64,000 bases of DNA, taken from NCBI GenBank assembly GCA_001604185.1, contig LVAV01000018.1, positions 1 to 64,000 on the forward strand, written 5' to 3'. The DNA is from Clostridiales bacterium Firm_16 (lineage in GTDB: Bacteria > Bacillota > Clostridia > Saccharofermentanales > Saccharofermentanaceae). Positions 32,074 to 40,996 of this stretch are shown piece by piece. Position 1 is the stretch's first letter. Every line of letters starts with the position of its first letter. The translations under genes and the position numbers were made by a program. The notes under the pieces are model-generated. The model was given only the letters and a program-made list of their open reading frames with translations, had not been told where the DNA came from and made no database searches.

Positions 32074-33075
32074 TTAGCCGAGTTCAGCGAAGTACTTGAT
32101 TGTACGAACCATCTGAGATGTGTAGGAGTTCTCGTTGTCATACCAGGAAACTACCTGAACGAGGTTGTCAGCGCCAACCATTGTCTGTGTAGCATCGAAG
32201 ATAGAACCGAATGTAGAACCAACGATATCAGAGGAAACGATCTCGTCCTCGTTGTAACCGAAGGACTCGTTAGCAGCAGCCTTCATAGCAGCGTTGATCT
32301 CTTCCTTAGTAACGGACTTCTCAACTGTAGCTACGAGAATTGTTGTAGAACCTGTCGGTGTCGGAACACGCTGAGCGGAACCGATGAGCTTACCGTTGAG
32401 CTCCGGGATAACCAGGCCGATAGCCTTAGCAGCACCTGTGGAGTTCGGAACGATGTTAACTGCGCAAGCACGGGATCTTCTGAGGTCACCCTTACGCTGC
32501 GGGCCATCGAGAGGCATCTGGTCGCCTGTGTAAGCATGAATTGTGCTCATGATACCGGACTTGATGCCAGCGAGGTCGTTAAGAGCCTTAGCCATAGGAG
32601 CCAGACAGTTAGTTGTGCAGGAAGCAGCAGAGATGATCTTGTCATCAGCTGTCAGAGTTGTGTGGTTAACGTTGTAAACGATTGTCGGGAGGTCATTGCC
32701 AGCCGGAGCAGAGATAACAACCTTCTTAGCACCAGCATTGATGTGAGCCTGAGCCTTCTCCTTAGATGTATAGAAACCGGAGCACTCGAGAACTACGTCT
32801 ACACCGAGCTCACCCCAAGGGCAATTGTTAGCATCCGGCTCTTTGTAGATCTTCAGTGTCTTACCGTTAACTGTGATGGAATCCTCACCAGCGGAAACGG
32901 TATCCTTCAGAGCGTAGGAACCCTGAGCGGAGTCATACTTCAGAAGATGAGCGAGCATCTTCGGGGATGTGAGGTCGTTGATAGCAACTACTTCGTAGCC
33001 TTCTGCGCCAAACATCTGACGGAAAGCAAGACGGCCGATACGACCAAAACCATTGATTGCAACTTTAACTGCCAT
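32074..33075 (-). CDS. gap: Glyceraldehyde-3-phosphate dehydrogenase
   Basis: A 333-residue glycolytic enzyme that converts glyceraldehyde 3-phosphate, NAD+ and phosphate to 1,3-bisphosphoglycerate in the cytoplasm. It has the Rossmann motif NGFGRIGR at 7-14, Asn-Asp at the end of the second strand (NDL, favouring NAD over NADP) and the catalytic cysteine in SAASCTTNC (about 151). Length is normal. It stands alone with a good sigma-A promoter, an AGGAGG site and a 14-bp-stem terminator, typical of a highly expressed housekeeping gene. No pgk or tpi lies beside it. Confidence 0.97.
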   Translation of the reverse strand: MAVKVAINGFGRIGRLAFRQMFGAEGYEVVAINDLTSPKMLAHLLKYDSAQGSYALKDTVSAGEDSITVNGKTLKIYKEPDANNCPWGELGVDVVLECSGFYTSKEKAQAHINAGAKKVVISAPAGNDLPTIVYNVNHTTLTADDKIISAASCTTNCLAPMAKALNDLAGIKSGIMSTIHAYTGDQMPLDGPQRKGDLRRSRACAVNIVPNSTGAAKAIGLVIPELNGKLIGSAQRVPTPTGSTTILVATVEKSVTKEEINAAMKAAANESFGYNEDEIVSSDIVGSTFGSIFDATQTMVGADNLVQVVSWYDNENSYTSQMVRTIKYFAELG

Positions 33076-33143
33076 GTTAAAATCCTCCTATATTTTCCCC
33101 AGACGGGGATAGTTAATTAAGCTGTGCAAATCGCACCGATAAA

Positions 33144-33172
33144 ATTCTACAACAGAATCACTTTTATTACAA
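33144..33172 (-). promoter_or_regulatory. Promoter of gap
   Basis: On the minus strand: TTGTAA (33167-33172), a 17-nt spacer, TAGAAT (33144-33149). The leader is about 65 nt. Confidence 0.65.
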
Positions 33173-33334
33173 TCAGATTTCAAAGCAAAAAGACGAAAAA
33201 CCTCGAAAAAGCACTAAAACTTTAGGTTTTTTCACACAAATGATTTTCATTAGAAAAGCGCCCTTCATGGGGTGCCTCTCTCCCCTTTCCTGCGGCCGTG
33301 CCCCATTCCTGCGCCTCAGCCGTCCCGACGGGCG

Positions 33335-34711
33335 TTACTCGTCCCTGGTGATATTCTTCACCCACTTATATTTCTTATAGTGGATATAGACTGCAGGGAT
33401 CTTCACGAATTCATCCAGCGTCAGGATCGCGGCCACCGCCACTACAGGCAGTTTCCAGACGAAAGCCGCCAGGAAGCCCAGCGGGACTACGACACACCAG
33501 AGGGTCACGCAGTCACAGATCATGCCGAACTTGGTATCCCCGCCTGCCGGGAAGATACCGCCGATAACGGTGGAATTCAGGGAATTTCCGATGATATAGT
33601 AACCGCCCATAAGGAGCATCCACTTCAGGTAGCCGTTCGCCACTTCTGACAGATCTGTCGGGATCATGAGGATCAGCGGCGTAATAGCCACGATCACCAG
33701 ACCACTGACAAATCCCACTGCCAGGGACAGCCGGACGAATTTGCCTCCGGCACGTCTGGCCTTCTCCAGCTCCCCTGCGCCCAGCATTTTGCCGACGATA
33801 ATGCCTGCGGCCGTACAAAGACCCCAGCACACACTGCAGAGAATGCTTCTGACGATGGATGCGATAGAATTGGCCGCCGTCGCGTCATTTCCCAGATGCC
33901 CCATGATTACGGAATACATGGTGACACCGCCGCCCCAGCCGAACTGGTTGATCATGATGGGAAAAGAGTATTTCCAGAAATCCTTATGGATAAACTTCTT
34001 GGTGAGGGCCACAAGTTTCCGGATACGGAACTTCGTGACATCGGTTTTGGCGACGGCAATAGTGACCATTACACACTCGAGGCCGCGGGAAAGCACTGTC
34101 GCCAGCGCCGCACCCTCGATACCCATCTTCGGCGCCGGACCCAGTCCGAAGATAAAGATGGCGTTGAGGATAATGTTGATCACGACGCCCAAGGATGCAA
34201 TAACCGAGCTCAGTGTCGTCTTGTTACAGATCTTCATGAAGCACAGATACGGATCCACATAGGCCATAAGCAGGAAAGACAAAGACACGATCCGCAGGTA
34301 CTTCACACCGCCCGCGATCATGGCTTCATCGTTGGTAAACACACGCATCAGCAAGCGCGGGCAAGCCAGGGTCGCTGCGGTAAAGAGCGCACCCACCAGA
34401 AGCGAATAACGCAAAGTCGTACCCAGAACATCCTCCAGTGCGATGGGGTCCTTCTTGCCCCAGTACTGGGATCCCAGGACCGTCGCGCCCGTCAGAAAGG
34501 TGTTCAGAAAAAGAAAGAAAACGAATGTCACCTGGCCGGCCAGAGAAACTGCCGACAGCGAAGCCTGGTCCAGGAATCCCAGCATAAAAGCATCGGATGC
34601 CGTGACCAGTGACGACATAAAATATTGAAAAATAATCGGTAACACAAGAACGCAAAGCGCCTTATAGAACGCTTTGCGGTCAGTAATGTCCGGGAAAGTG
34701 TTTTCTTTCAA
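33335..34711 (-). CDS. MATE-family efflux transporter
   Basis: A 458-residue protein with 12 predicted helices in two six-helix halves (first half ASDAFMLGFLDQASLSAVSL, second half SIVRSILCSVCWGLCTAAGI). MATE proteins export cationic drugs or metabolites using a sodium or proton gradient. It is monocistronic. The ATG at 34711 follows an AGAGAGGG-like sequence. Downstream is only a weak GC hairpin near 33257-33277. The substrate is not predictable. Confidence 0.9.
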   Translation of the reverse strand: MKENTFPDITDRKAFYKALCVLVLPIIFQYFMSSLVTASDAFMLGFLDQASLSAVSLAGQVTFVFFLFLNTFLTGATVLGSQYWGKKDPIALEDVLGTTLRYSLLVGALFTAATLACPRLLMRVFTNDEAMIAGGVKYLRIVSLSFLLMAYVDPYLCFMKICNKTTLSSVIASLGVVINIILNAIFIFGLGPAPKMGIEGAALATVLSRGLECVMVTIAVAKTDVTKFRIRKLVALTKKFIHKDFWKYSFPIMINQFGWGGGVTMYSVIMGHLGNDATAANSIASIVRSILCSVCWGLCTAAGIIVGKMLGAGELEKARRAGGKFVRLSLAVGFVSGLVIVAITPLILMIPTDLSEVANGYLKWMLLMGGYYIIGNSLNSTVIGGIFPAGGDTKFGMICDCVTLWCVVVPLGFLAAFVWKLPVVAVAAILTLDEFVKIPAVYIHYKKYKWVKNITRDE

Positions 34712-34830
34712 GGAATCTTACCCTCTCTTTATTATTGTTTTACAGTTTGATTATATCATGAAAAACTCCGCCCCATACGTGCTATGCTTATACTACAGGT
34801 AAATAGATTTTCATAGTAGGAGGTATTAGT

Positions 34831-35514
34831 ATGGAATCTTTAAAGAAATACATTGCCGAACTGATCGGTACGTTCGTACTGGTTTTCTTCGGTTGTGGAA
34901 CTGCATGCAAAGTCGGCTGTGATGCCGCCAATGGCTCCGGCTACATTCTCACCGCTCTGGCTTTCGGTCTTGTGATCGTCGCAATGGCGTATTCGATCGG
35001 TAACATCTCCGGATGCCACATCAACCCGGCCGTTTCTCTGGCCATGCTCATCAACGGAAAGCTGTCTATAAAGGATTTTCTCCTTTATGTCTGCTCTCAG
35101 ACCGTCGGTGCCGTTCTCGGCGCACTCTGCCTCGGCGCATTCGTTGGTTTTGACTCCAACCTCGGTGCCAACGCACTCTACAATGGCGACGTATTCTTGT
35201 CCTTCGCCATCGAAGTCATTCTGACATTCGTATTCGTTATTGCGATCCTGGGTGTTACATCCAAGGTTGAGAACAGCAGCATTGCCGGCCTGGTAATCGG
35301 TCTGACACTGGCTCTGGTACACATCCTCGGCATCGGCTTCACCGGCACATCCGTTAACCCGGCAAGAAGCGTAGGCCCTGCAATCATCGCAGGTGGCAAA
35401 GCCGCTACAGAATTGTGGGTATTCATCGTAGCACCTCTCTTCGGTGCAGCATTCGCCGCAATCATCTATCGTTTCCTCAGCGCTCCTGAAAAGAAAGCCG
35501 CAGGAACAAAGTAA
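34831..35514 (+). CDS. Aquaporin Z-like water channel
   Basis: A 227-residue MIP-family channel with six helices and both half-helix motifs, INPAVS (about 70) and VNPARS (about 182). Compared with E. coli AqpZ the selectivity-filter residues Phe (ALAFGL), His (LVHILG), Thr (TGTSVNPA) and Arg (NPAR) are all kept, so a water channel is more likely than a glycerol facilitator. TAGGAGG precedes the ATG. It is monocistronic and ends at a strong terminator. Confidence 0.92.
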   Translation: MESLKKYIAELIGTFVLVFFGCGTACKVGCDAANGSGYILTALAFGLVIVAMAYSIGNISGCHINPAVSLAMLINGKLSIKDFLLYVCSQTVGAVLGALCLGAFVGFDSNLGANALYNGDVFLSFAIEVILTFVFVIAILGVTSKVENSSIAGLVIGLTLALVHILGIGFTGTSVNPARSVGPAIIAGGKAATELWVFIVAPLFGAAFAAIIYRFLSAPEKKAAGTK

Positions 35515-35563
35515 TTCGTTGACAACTTGTAACACAAGTTTCAATACTAAACCAAACCGAACA

Positions 35564-35606
35564 AGGCCGTCCCGATGATACCAATCACGAGACGGCCCTG
35601 TTTTTT
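35564..35606 (+). terminator. Rho-independent terminator of aquaporin gene
   Basis: GGCCGTCCCGATGA and TCACGAGACGGCC form an imperfect stem, followed by CTGTTTTTT on the plus strand. It may also serve the convergent gene ending at 35620. Confidence 0.82.
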
Positions 35607-35619
35607 CTGTACGGGAATA

Positions 35620-37710
35620 TTAGTCTTGTACAAAGATGATTTTCTTGCCGCCCCGCTTCCTCATCTCATGATTACTGAGTTTGACGTAGCTGACGAACAG
35701 ATCCGGCGGCAGCGGCCGTGAGTAATATGCCCCCTGGATGAAGTCTACACTGCAGCTCGTTGCCAGGTCCGCTTCCTTGACGGTCTCGGCACCGGCAACC
35801 ACAGTCTTGACGTCCATCTTGCGCATCAGGTCAATGGCATTCTCCAGCACGATCTGATCACGCTTGGATTCCATCGCGTCCGCCAGCATGGCCCGGTCGA
35901 ACTTCACATAATCGAAAGGCAGCGCACGTACGAAGGAAGTATTGCCTCCGGTGGCACCGAAATTATCCAGTGCGAATCCGTAGCCTTCAGTAGACAGGAT
36001 CTCGATATTTCTTTCCACCAGCATCAGGGACGCCTCTGTGGCCGTCTCCGAGATCTCGAAAACGATCATGTCATGCGGCACATCGTATTCCTTCAGGATC
36101 GCATCCACCTTCTTCGGATAGGACGGCATAGCCAGATCCGTCAATGCCACGTTGACACCGATCTTCTCCAGCCCCAGCACACTCTTCGCATTACGGTCAC
36201 GGACGAAGGCACAGACCTTACGAAGGACCTGCTCATCGATCAGGGCGGCCAGGCCCCGCATCTCGGCGATCGGCATGAACTCCGCCGGCGACAGTGGTCC
36301 GTACTGGCTGTGCTCGAATCTTACCAGCGCCTCAGCCATGGTGAACTTAGAAGAAGCCACATCGAAGACCGGCTGCAGGTGGATATCGAAACTCTCCGAA
36401 TCGATGGCACGGGACAGTTCTTTTTCAATAGAAACCTGGCGGGAAATGTCCTCCAGCTTCTGCTCGTCGATGGTGACAATATCGCCCTTCGGTACAGTAG
36501 GCAGCACCAGTTCCACGACTTTGCAGAGGTCCGCTCCGGATGCAAAAGAACTTGTCTCGCGGATTTCTACGATGGTTTCGATGAGTCGGAGCTCCATGCC
36601 CAGGACCTCGAAAGGCTCCTTGAAGCGGGCGCGTACTTTGTCAATGAGAATGTCCTGGTCCAGTTTCGATGCGCACACGATGGCGAACTGGTTACTCAGA
36701 AGACGGAAGGCCCACACGTCCGGAAGGGCCGTATCCATCGCCCGGCCGTCCCCGCACTTCGCGGAAAGCGTCTTCTCTTCCGTCGGTTCTGCCGACTCCG
36801 TCGTCTCGACTTCCGGCTGCTTTCTCTTGCTGCGGATGTCCGGGGAGAAAGAATCGAAGAATTCGGCCACGCTCTTGAGCGTGCGGTTGCCGATGGAATA
36901 ACCGAATACGGAGTTGATACGCTTGAGGTTCTCGACCTTGACGATCACGACGGAGTAGGAATACTCCTGCAGGATCAGCTCGTCGATGAAGTTGGTCATG
37001 GCATCGATGTTCAGAAGTCCCGTGGTCGGGTCCTGCACTTCCTCGGTCTTATCGAGGACGAAGTAGATCAGCAGAAGCCCCATCGCCAGGGCAAAGCCGG
37101 AAAGCAGCATCTGCGGGAAGAAGATCTCCGCCACCACGGAACCGGCTGTCAGAAGGCTCAGGCCCATCAAGGTACGGAAGACACCCTCGCGAAGAGTTTT
37201 TCTATATCGGAAGGCCATGACGGCCGTGAATCCTGCGGCAAAAATGAACGCACCGTGGATCGCCCAGATCAGGGATCCGCGGGTCACTCCGGACTCTGTA
37301 ATAGCAAAATATCCTCGGGTGCCTACACCGACAGGTGTAAGGAATACGAAGATCACGCCGTAGAATGTCACCACCAGGGACATGGAAAGATCGTTACTCT
37401 TTCTCTTTCTCGTCACCGTCAGGACGTATGCCAGAAGCAGACTTGCCAGAAGCGGCTGGACGATATAGTACACCAGGCTCACCAGGACCACCACGGCACC
37501 CTTGACTCTGTCCACATTCTGGAAGAGCGCGGCCTGGGCGGTCATCAGGGCAAGATACGGGAAACTGTATAGAAGTGTAACGGCGAAGATCTTATTCTGA
37601 TGGATGGGGAGCTGCCTGTGGCGGAAAAAGCGCATGCATAACGTGGCCACGATCAGCAGGGCGCAAACCGGGACTGCGTACATGTAATCGATCGTCAGAG
37701 ACATCGGCAT
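35620..37710 (-). CDS. Membrane protein with degenerate GGDEF and divergent EAL domains
   Basis: A 696-residue protein: seven or eight membrane helices (about 8-215), a GGDEF-like domain (about 225-365) whose active site reads RLLSNQF instead of GGDEF, and an EAL domain (about 425-690). The EAL domain keeps EALVRF, NVALTDL, FEISETA and VKFDR, but the metal-binding DDFGTG is DNFGAT and the usual AEGVET is AGAET. Cyclase activity is excluded by the motif, and phosphodiesterase activity is doubtful. It may instead bind cyclic-di-GMP as a receptor. The start is ATG 37710 with GGGAGG 5 nt upstream. Confidence 0.85.
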   Translation of the reverse strand: MPMSLTIDYMYAVPVCALLIVATLCMRFFRHRQLPIHQNKIFAVTLLYSFPYLALMTAQAALFQNVDRVKGAVVVLVSLVYYIVQPLLASLLLAYVLTVTRKRKSNDLSMSLVVTFYGVIFVFLTPVGVGTRGYFAITESGVTRGSLIWAIHGAFIFAAGFTAVMAFRYRKTLREGVFRTLMGLSLLTAGSVVAEIFFPQMLLSGFALAMGLLLIYFVLDKTEEVQDPTTGLLNIDAMTNFIDELILQEYSYSVVIVKVENLKRINSVFGYSIGNRTLKSVAEFFDSFSPDIRSKRKQPEVETTESAEPTEEKTLSAKCGDGRAMDTALPDVWAFRLLSNQFAIVCASKLDQDILIDKVRARFKEPFEVLGMELRLIETIVEIRETSSFASGADLCKVVELVLPTVPKGDIVTIDEQKLEDISRQVSIEKELSRAIDSESFDIHLQPVFDVASSKFTMAEALVRFEHSQYGPLSPAEFMPIAEMRGLAALIDEQVLRKVCAFVRDRNAKSVLGLEKIGVNVALTDLAMPSYPKKVDAILKEYDVPHDMIVFEISETATEASLMLVERNIEILSTEGYGFALDNFGATGGNTSFVRALPFDYVKFDRAMLADAMESKRDQIVLENAIDLMRKMDVKTVVAGAETVKEADLATSCSVDFIQGAYYSRPLPPDLFVSYVKLSNHEMRKRGGKKIIFVQD

Positions 37711-37830
37711 GGTATCCTCCCCGCGGGCATAGCAAACCAGCCCGCCTGTTCCTTGTTCATTTCTATTTTACACGATTCCGGGCCAAAGGTCTTGAATAAA
37801 AGTCGGCTGTTTTATGAATGATTTGTGTAT

Positions 37831-37836
37831 TATAAT
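37831..37836 (+). promoter_or_regulatory. Putative -10 for membrane protein gene
   Basis: A perfect TATAAT within GTGTATTATAATG, about 107 nt before the start at 37943. No clear -35. Confidence 0.35.
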
Positions 37837-37942
37837 GTAAAAGATACACACAAAAGCCGTTCGCAGCGCCCCCCGTCATGCCGGCAGGATGTCGCTGTTC
37901 AGGGTTTTTCCCGTATACGGCTTCAAGGATATGGAGCGTGTT

Positions 37943-39631
37943 ATGCCAGGATTAAAAAAGAAAAGCAGCGAGAAGATAACGGGATTCCAGTGGATCCTGC
38001 TCGGGTTCATCGCGGCCCAGCTTCTCATGATCATCTACGTCAACCTCACGCAGCTGCGTGCTCTGACCAATTACGACAGTTCCATCTCCTATCTTCTTAC
38101 CAGGAAAATGTGGGAACAGAATACTCTGACCCCTTCCGGTTTTGCCCACATGGTGCTGTACCCGCTGAGCAATCCGGTGCTTCCTGCCTATCTTCTGAGT
38201 TATGTGACGAAGGACATCTTCCTTTCCTTCGGTATCGGCAATATTCTTTTCGTCGGACTGATGCTTGCGTCCTTCCTCTTCCTGCTCCGTGAGCTGGATC
38301 TGAACGGGACCTTCCGCAAGTTCGCCGTGATCATGCTGCTGACGCCTTACACGGCAAGTTATGCAACCGAGAATGCGCTGGACTACTTCTCCATGACCTG
38401 CATCTCCTACTGCCCGTATACCAGCCGCCTGATCTTCCTGTTCCTGATCAGTGCCCTTTATATCCGTTTCATGAAGGGAAAGAAGAACCTCACGACATGG
38501 ATCCTTGCCATCGTCAGTGTTCCCTTCGCATTCCTCATGGGATGCTGCTCCGGTATCTCCCTTCTGCTTCTTCTGTGCGCACCTTTTGTACTGCACAGCC
38601 TGATCCGTTGTCTTGCCAGAAACCGTTTCAGAGAACTGAAGGATGCGTCTTCTCTGTATTCCATCCTCGTCTCGGCAGGACTTCTGGCCGGCGCCCTGGT
38701 GGCTCCGGTACTGGTATCTTACTCCAGCCGTTCTGACGGCATCATCTGGGTCGGTGCCGATAATCTGCTTTCGAATGTACACGGAATCATCGGAGGATAT
38801 TTCTCCCTGACTTCTGCCTTACCTTACCAGAGCGAAGTGCCGGTGGCCAGCAAGATGGGTATCGCCTTCGGCGTTCTCCTGTGCATCGCTCTGCTCCTTC
38901 TTTTCGGTTTTATCCTGCAGAGCCGCAAGCTCATCAAGCAGAGATCTTTCGACCATCCGCTGTTCCCGTTGCTGGTGCTGGTCTTCGTCAATCTCTTTAT
39001 CTTCCTTTTCGCAGATGTCCGTCTCAGTTCACCGCTGATCGAGACCCGCTACATGATCCCCGTTCTGGTATGCTTCATGCTTTTCTCCTGCGAATATTAC
39101 CAGAACTTCCTGGGCAGCACCCAGAGCATGGTCAAGAAATTTGCCCTGCCCGTCGTTCTGCTGGCCTTCCTCTTTTCCAATACGCTTTCTTACTATTCCC
39201 TGTTCCATCACCGTCTGGACTTCAACCGTTATGACCAGATCCAGAATGTGATCCAGACACAGGGCACGCCGCTGGTATATGCCTACGGAGATTCTGTGGG
39301 TGCCACCTGCCGTATCCTCCGGGTACTGGATCCGGATCACACCTACCACCAGATCGAGAGTGATTTCTCTACTATCATCACCTTCTGCGACTCTACGGAG
39401 ATGCAGACCGCCGATGAGTATTCCGGTGCGGTATGTCTGCTTTCCACTAAGGAAGCCTTCGAGCAGATCCCGCCTTCCATTGCGGCATCCTACACCCATA
39501 TCGCCACTGTCGATAACGTGGAGATCTACTACGCGCAGACCAATCTTCTGACCCGCGAATACCTGGCTTCGGACAAGTCTTCCGAGGGTGAGATCCAGGT
39601 AGTGGACGACCCTGTTCACGTAGTGGCGTGA
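37943..39631 (+). CDS. Polytopic membrane protein, possibly GT-C glycosyltransferase-like
   Basis: A 562-residue protein with about 12 predicted membrane helices across residues 15-445 and a soluble C-terminal part of about 115 residues. The layout (many helices, an early loop with NYDSSISYLLTRKMWEQNT, a late soluble domain) recalls GT-C enzymes or flippase-like envelope proteins, but I see no decisive motif. ATG 37943 is chosen because GGAG lies 6 nt upstream; ATG 37931 and 37889 are also in frame. It is followed by a terminator and is convergent with nothing nearby. Confidence 0.6.
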   Translation: MPGLKKKSSEKITGFQWILLGFIAAQLLMIIYVNLTQLRALTNYDSSISYLLTRKMWEQNTLTPSGFAHMVLYPLSNPVLPAYLLSYVTKDIFLSFGIGNILFVGLMLASFLFLLRELDLNGTFRKFAVIMLLTPYTASYATENALDYFSMTCISYCPYTSRLIFLFLISALYIRFMKGKKNLTTWILAIVSVPFAFLMGCCSGISLLLLLCAPFVLHSLIRCLARNRFRELKDASSLYSILVSAGLLAGALVAPVLVSYSSRSDGIIWVGADNLLSNVHGIIGGYFSLTSALPYQSEVPVASKMGIAFGVLLCIALLLLFGFILQSRKLIKQRSFDHPLFPLLVLVFVNLFIFLFADVRLSSPLIETRYMIPVLVCFMLFSCEYYQNFLGSTQSMVKKFALPVVLLAFLFSNTLSYYSLFHHRLDFNRYDQIQNVIQTQGTPLVYAYGDSVGATCRILRVLDPDHTYHQIESDFSTIITFCDSTEMQTADEYSGAVCLLSTKEAFEQIPPSIAASYTHIATVDNVEIYYAQTNLLTREYLASDKSSEGEIQVVDDPVHVVA

Positions 39632-39635
39632 CTTC

Positions 39636-39676
39636 ACTCTTGTAGAAGATCCGCAGGATCCGGAGCAAGAGTTTTT
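39636..39676 (+). terminator. Rho-independent terminator with inner stem
   Basis: ACTCTTG (39636-39642) and CAAGAGT (39666-39672) form the outer stem, followed by TTTTT. An inner GATCC-GCA-GGATC stem sits in the loop. Confidence 0.75.
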
Positions 39677-39690
39677 ACCATAGAATACCG

Positions 39691-39707
39691 GGAGGTTCTT
39701 TCCTTTG
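39691..39707 (+). promoter_or_regulatory. Ribosome-binding site deciding a TTG start
   Basis: GGAGG at 39691-39695, then 9 nt, then TTG at 39705-39707. No ATG or GTG in frame nearby has a comparable site. Confidence 0.75.
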
Positions 39708-40823
39708 CGAAAAATACTGGACTACATTCGCGATGAACAACGGACTTTTGATGAGTTCCCTTTCAATAATATCGATGCCTTGATCCTGGCTGAAGCGACC
39801 TACTTTCAGTGGGAGGAGATCATGGAGGACATCTGGACGCCGGAATGGCCGTATAAGCCTTCGGATTCGCTGTTCCTGCACGACATGCCCGCTTCCGATG
39901 CGATGCCGCTTTTCGGGCAGTTCTCGGCCGACTCCGGCAAAAACTTTAAGATGATCGATTCGCTTCGGAGCAGTGCGCGGTACGGCAACGTCTCTGTTTC
40001 TCATCTGTGCACACATACTGACATTACTGAAGAGATCCAGTTCGCGGCCATGTGTTTTCACATTCCGGACGGAACCTGTTTTATTGCCTTCCGCGGTACC
40101 GACGGCACGCTGATCGGCTGGAAGGAAGACTTCCAGTTGTCCTACCGCTTCCCTGTCCCGGCGCAGACCGAGGCGGCCCGGTATGTTTCTTATCTGGCCC
40201 GGGAACTGGCGCCGGATATCCGCTTTTATATCGGAGGACACTCCAAGGGCGGCAATCTCTCGATCTACTCTGCCACCAGCTGTGTCGATTCCATCAAGGA
40301 CCGGATCCTGAAGGTCTTCTCTTTCGACGGTCCGGGATTTGCTTTCAACCATCACGAGACCGAGGAGTATAAGAAGATCGCTTCTTCTATCTTCCACTAC
40401 GTTCCTCAGGCCTCTTTCGTCGGCATGCTGCTTCAGAGCGCGCCGGGTACGAAATACATCGCCAACCGCTCCCTGTGGCTTATGCAGCATAGTCCTTTTA
40501 CCTGGGAGATCAGAGACGATGACTTTGCCTATGTCGATGATCTGGACAAGAATGCCCGGGCCCGAATCGGTGCCGTCGACAGCTGGCTCGCCGATATGTC
40601 TTTCGACGAGCGCCAAAGCTTCACGGAAATGATGTATAAGATCGCCACCTCTTCCGGTGCCAGAAACATTTTCTCCCCGGATGTATCCTGGGGGACCAAG
40701 ATGTCTCACATCGTTGAGATCACCAAATCCACAGACGCCAAGTCCAGGGCCCGCATCGTCGAGACCCTGCGTCTTCTGATCCTTCTTTCCTTCCGTCAGA
40801 AAAAAGAAGCGAAGAAATCCTGA
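39705..40823 (+). CDS. Mbeg1-like (DUF2974) alpha/beta-hydrolase
   Basis: A 372-residue predicted lipase/esterase. The N-terminal segment (LDYIRDEQRTFDEFPFNNID then ALILAEATYFQWE) is typical of DUF2974 proteins. The nucleophile elbow is GGHSKGGN (Ser near 182), and FDGPGF and a later Asp/His complete the usual lipase layout. It lacks a signal peptide, so it is probably cytoplasmic. It starts with TTG behind a strong GGAGG site. Members of this family are found throughout Clostridia; substrates are not established. Confidence 0.85.
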   Translation: MRKILDYIRDEQRTFDEFPFNNIDALILAEATYFQWEEIMEDIWTPEWPYKPSDSLFLHDMPASDAMPLFGQFSADSGKNFKMIDSLRSSARYGNVSVSHLCTHTDITEEIQFAAMCFHIPDGTCFIAFRGTDGTLIGWKEDFQLSYRFPVPAQTEAARYVSYLARELAPDIRFYIGGHSKGGNLSIYSATSCVDSIKDRILKVFSFDGPGFAFNHHETEEYKKIASSIFHYVPQASFVGMLLQSAPGTKYIANRSLWLMQHSPFTWEIRDDDFAYVDDLDKNARARIGAVDSWLADMSFDERQSFTEMMYKIATSSGARNIFSPDVSWGTKMSHIVEITKSTDAKSRARIVETLRLLILLSFRQKKEAKKS

Positions 40824-40996
40824 TCCTGCTTCGGGATATCGAATTATCGAAACATCGAAACTTCTTGGCATCAAAAGTCGGCAAAATCGGGCAAATACCC
40901 GACGCCCATGTGTTTTCCAGTCTTTTTCTGTGATATTCTAGCCTTGTATTGGTTTGAAAAGGACACCAAAGCGTGTCACTGAAAGCAGGTGGGAAA

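Noticed and set aside
33257-33277. Terminator for the MATE gene
   Set aside because: A six-pair GC stem with a mismatch before TTTTCTAA; too weak to call, so only mentioned under the gene.
36073-37572. Plus-strand frame of 499 codons opposite the EAL gene
   Set aside because: Antisense shadow, composition full of His/Arg/Gln/Asp, no motif.
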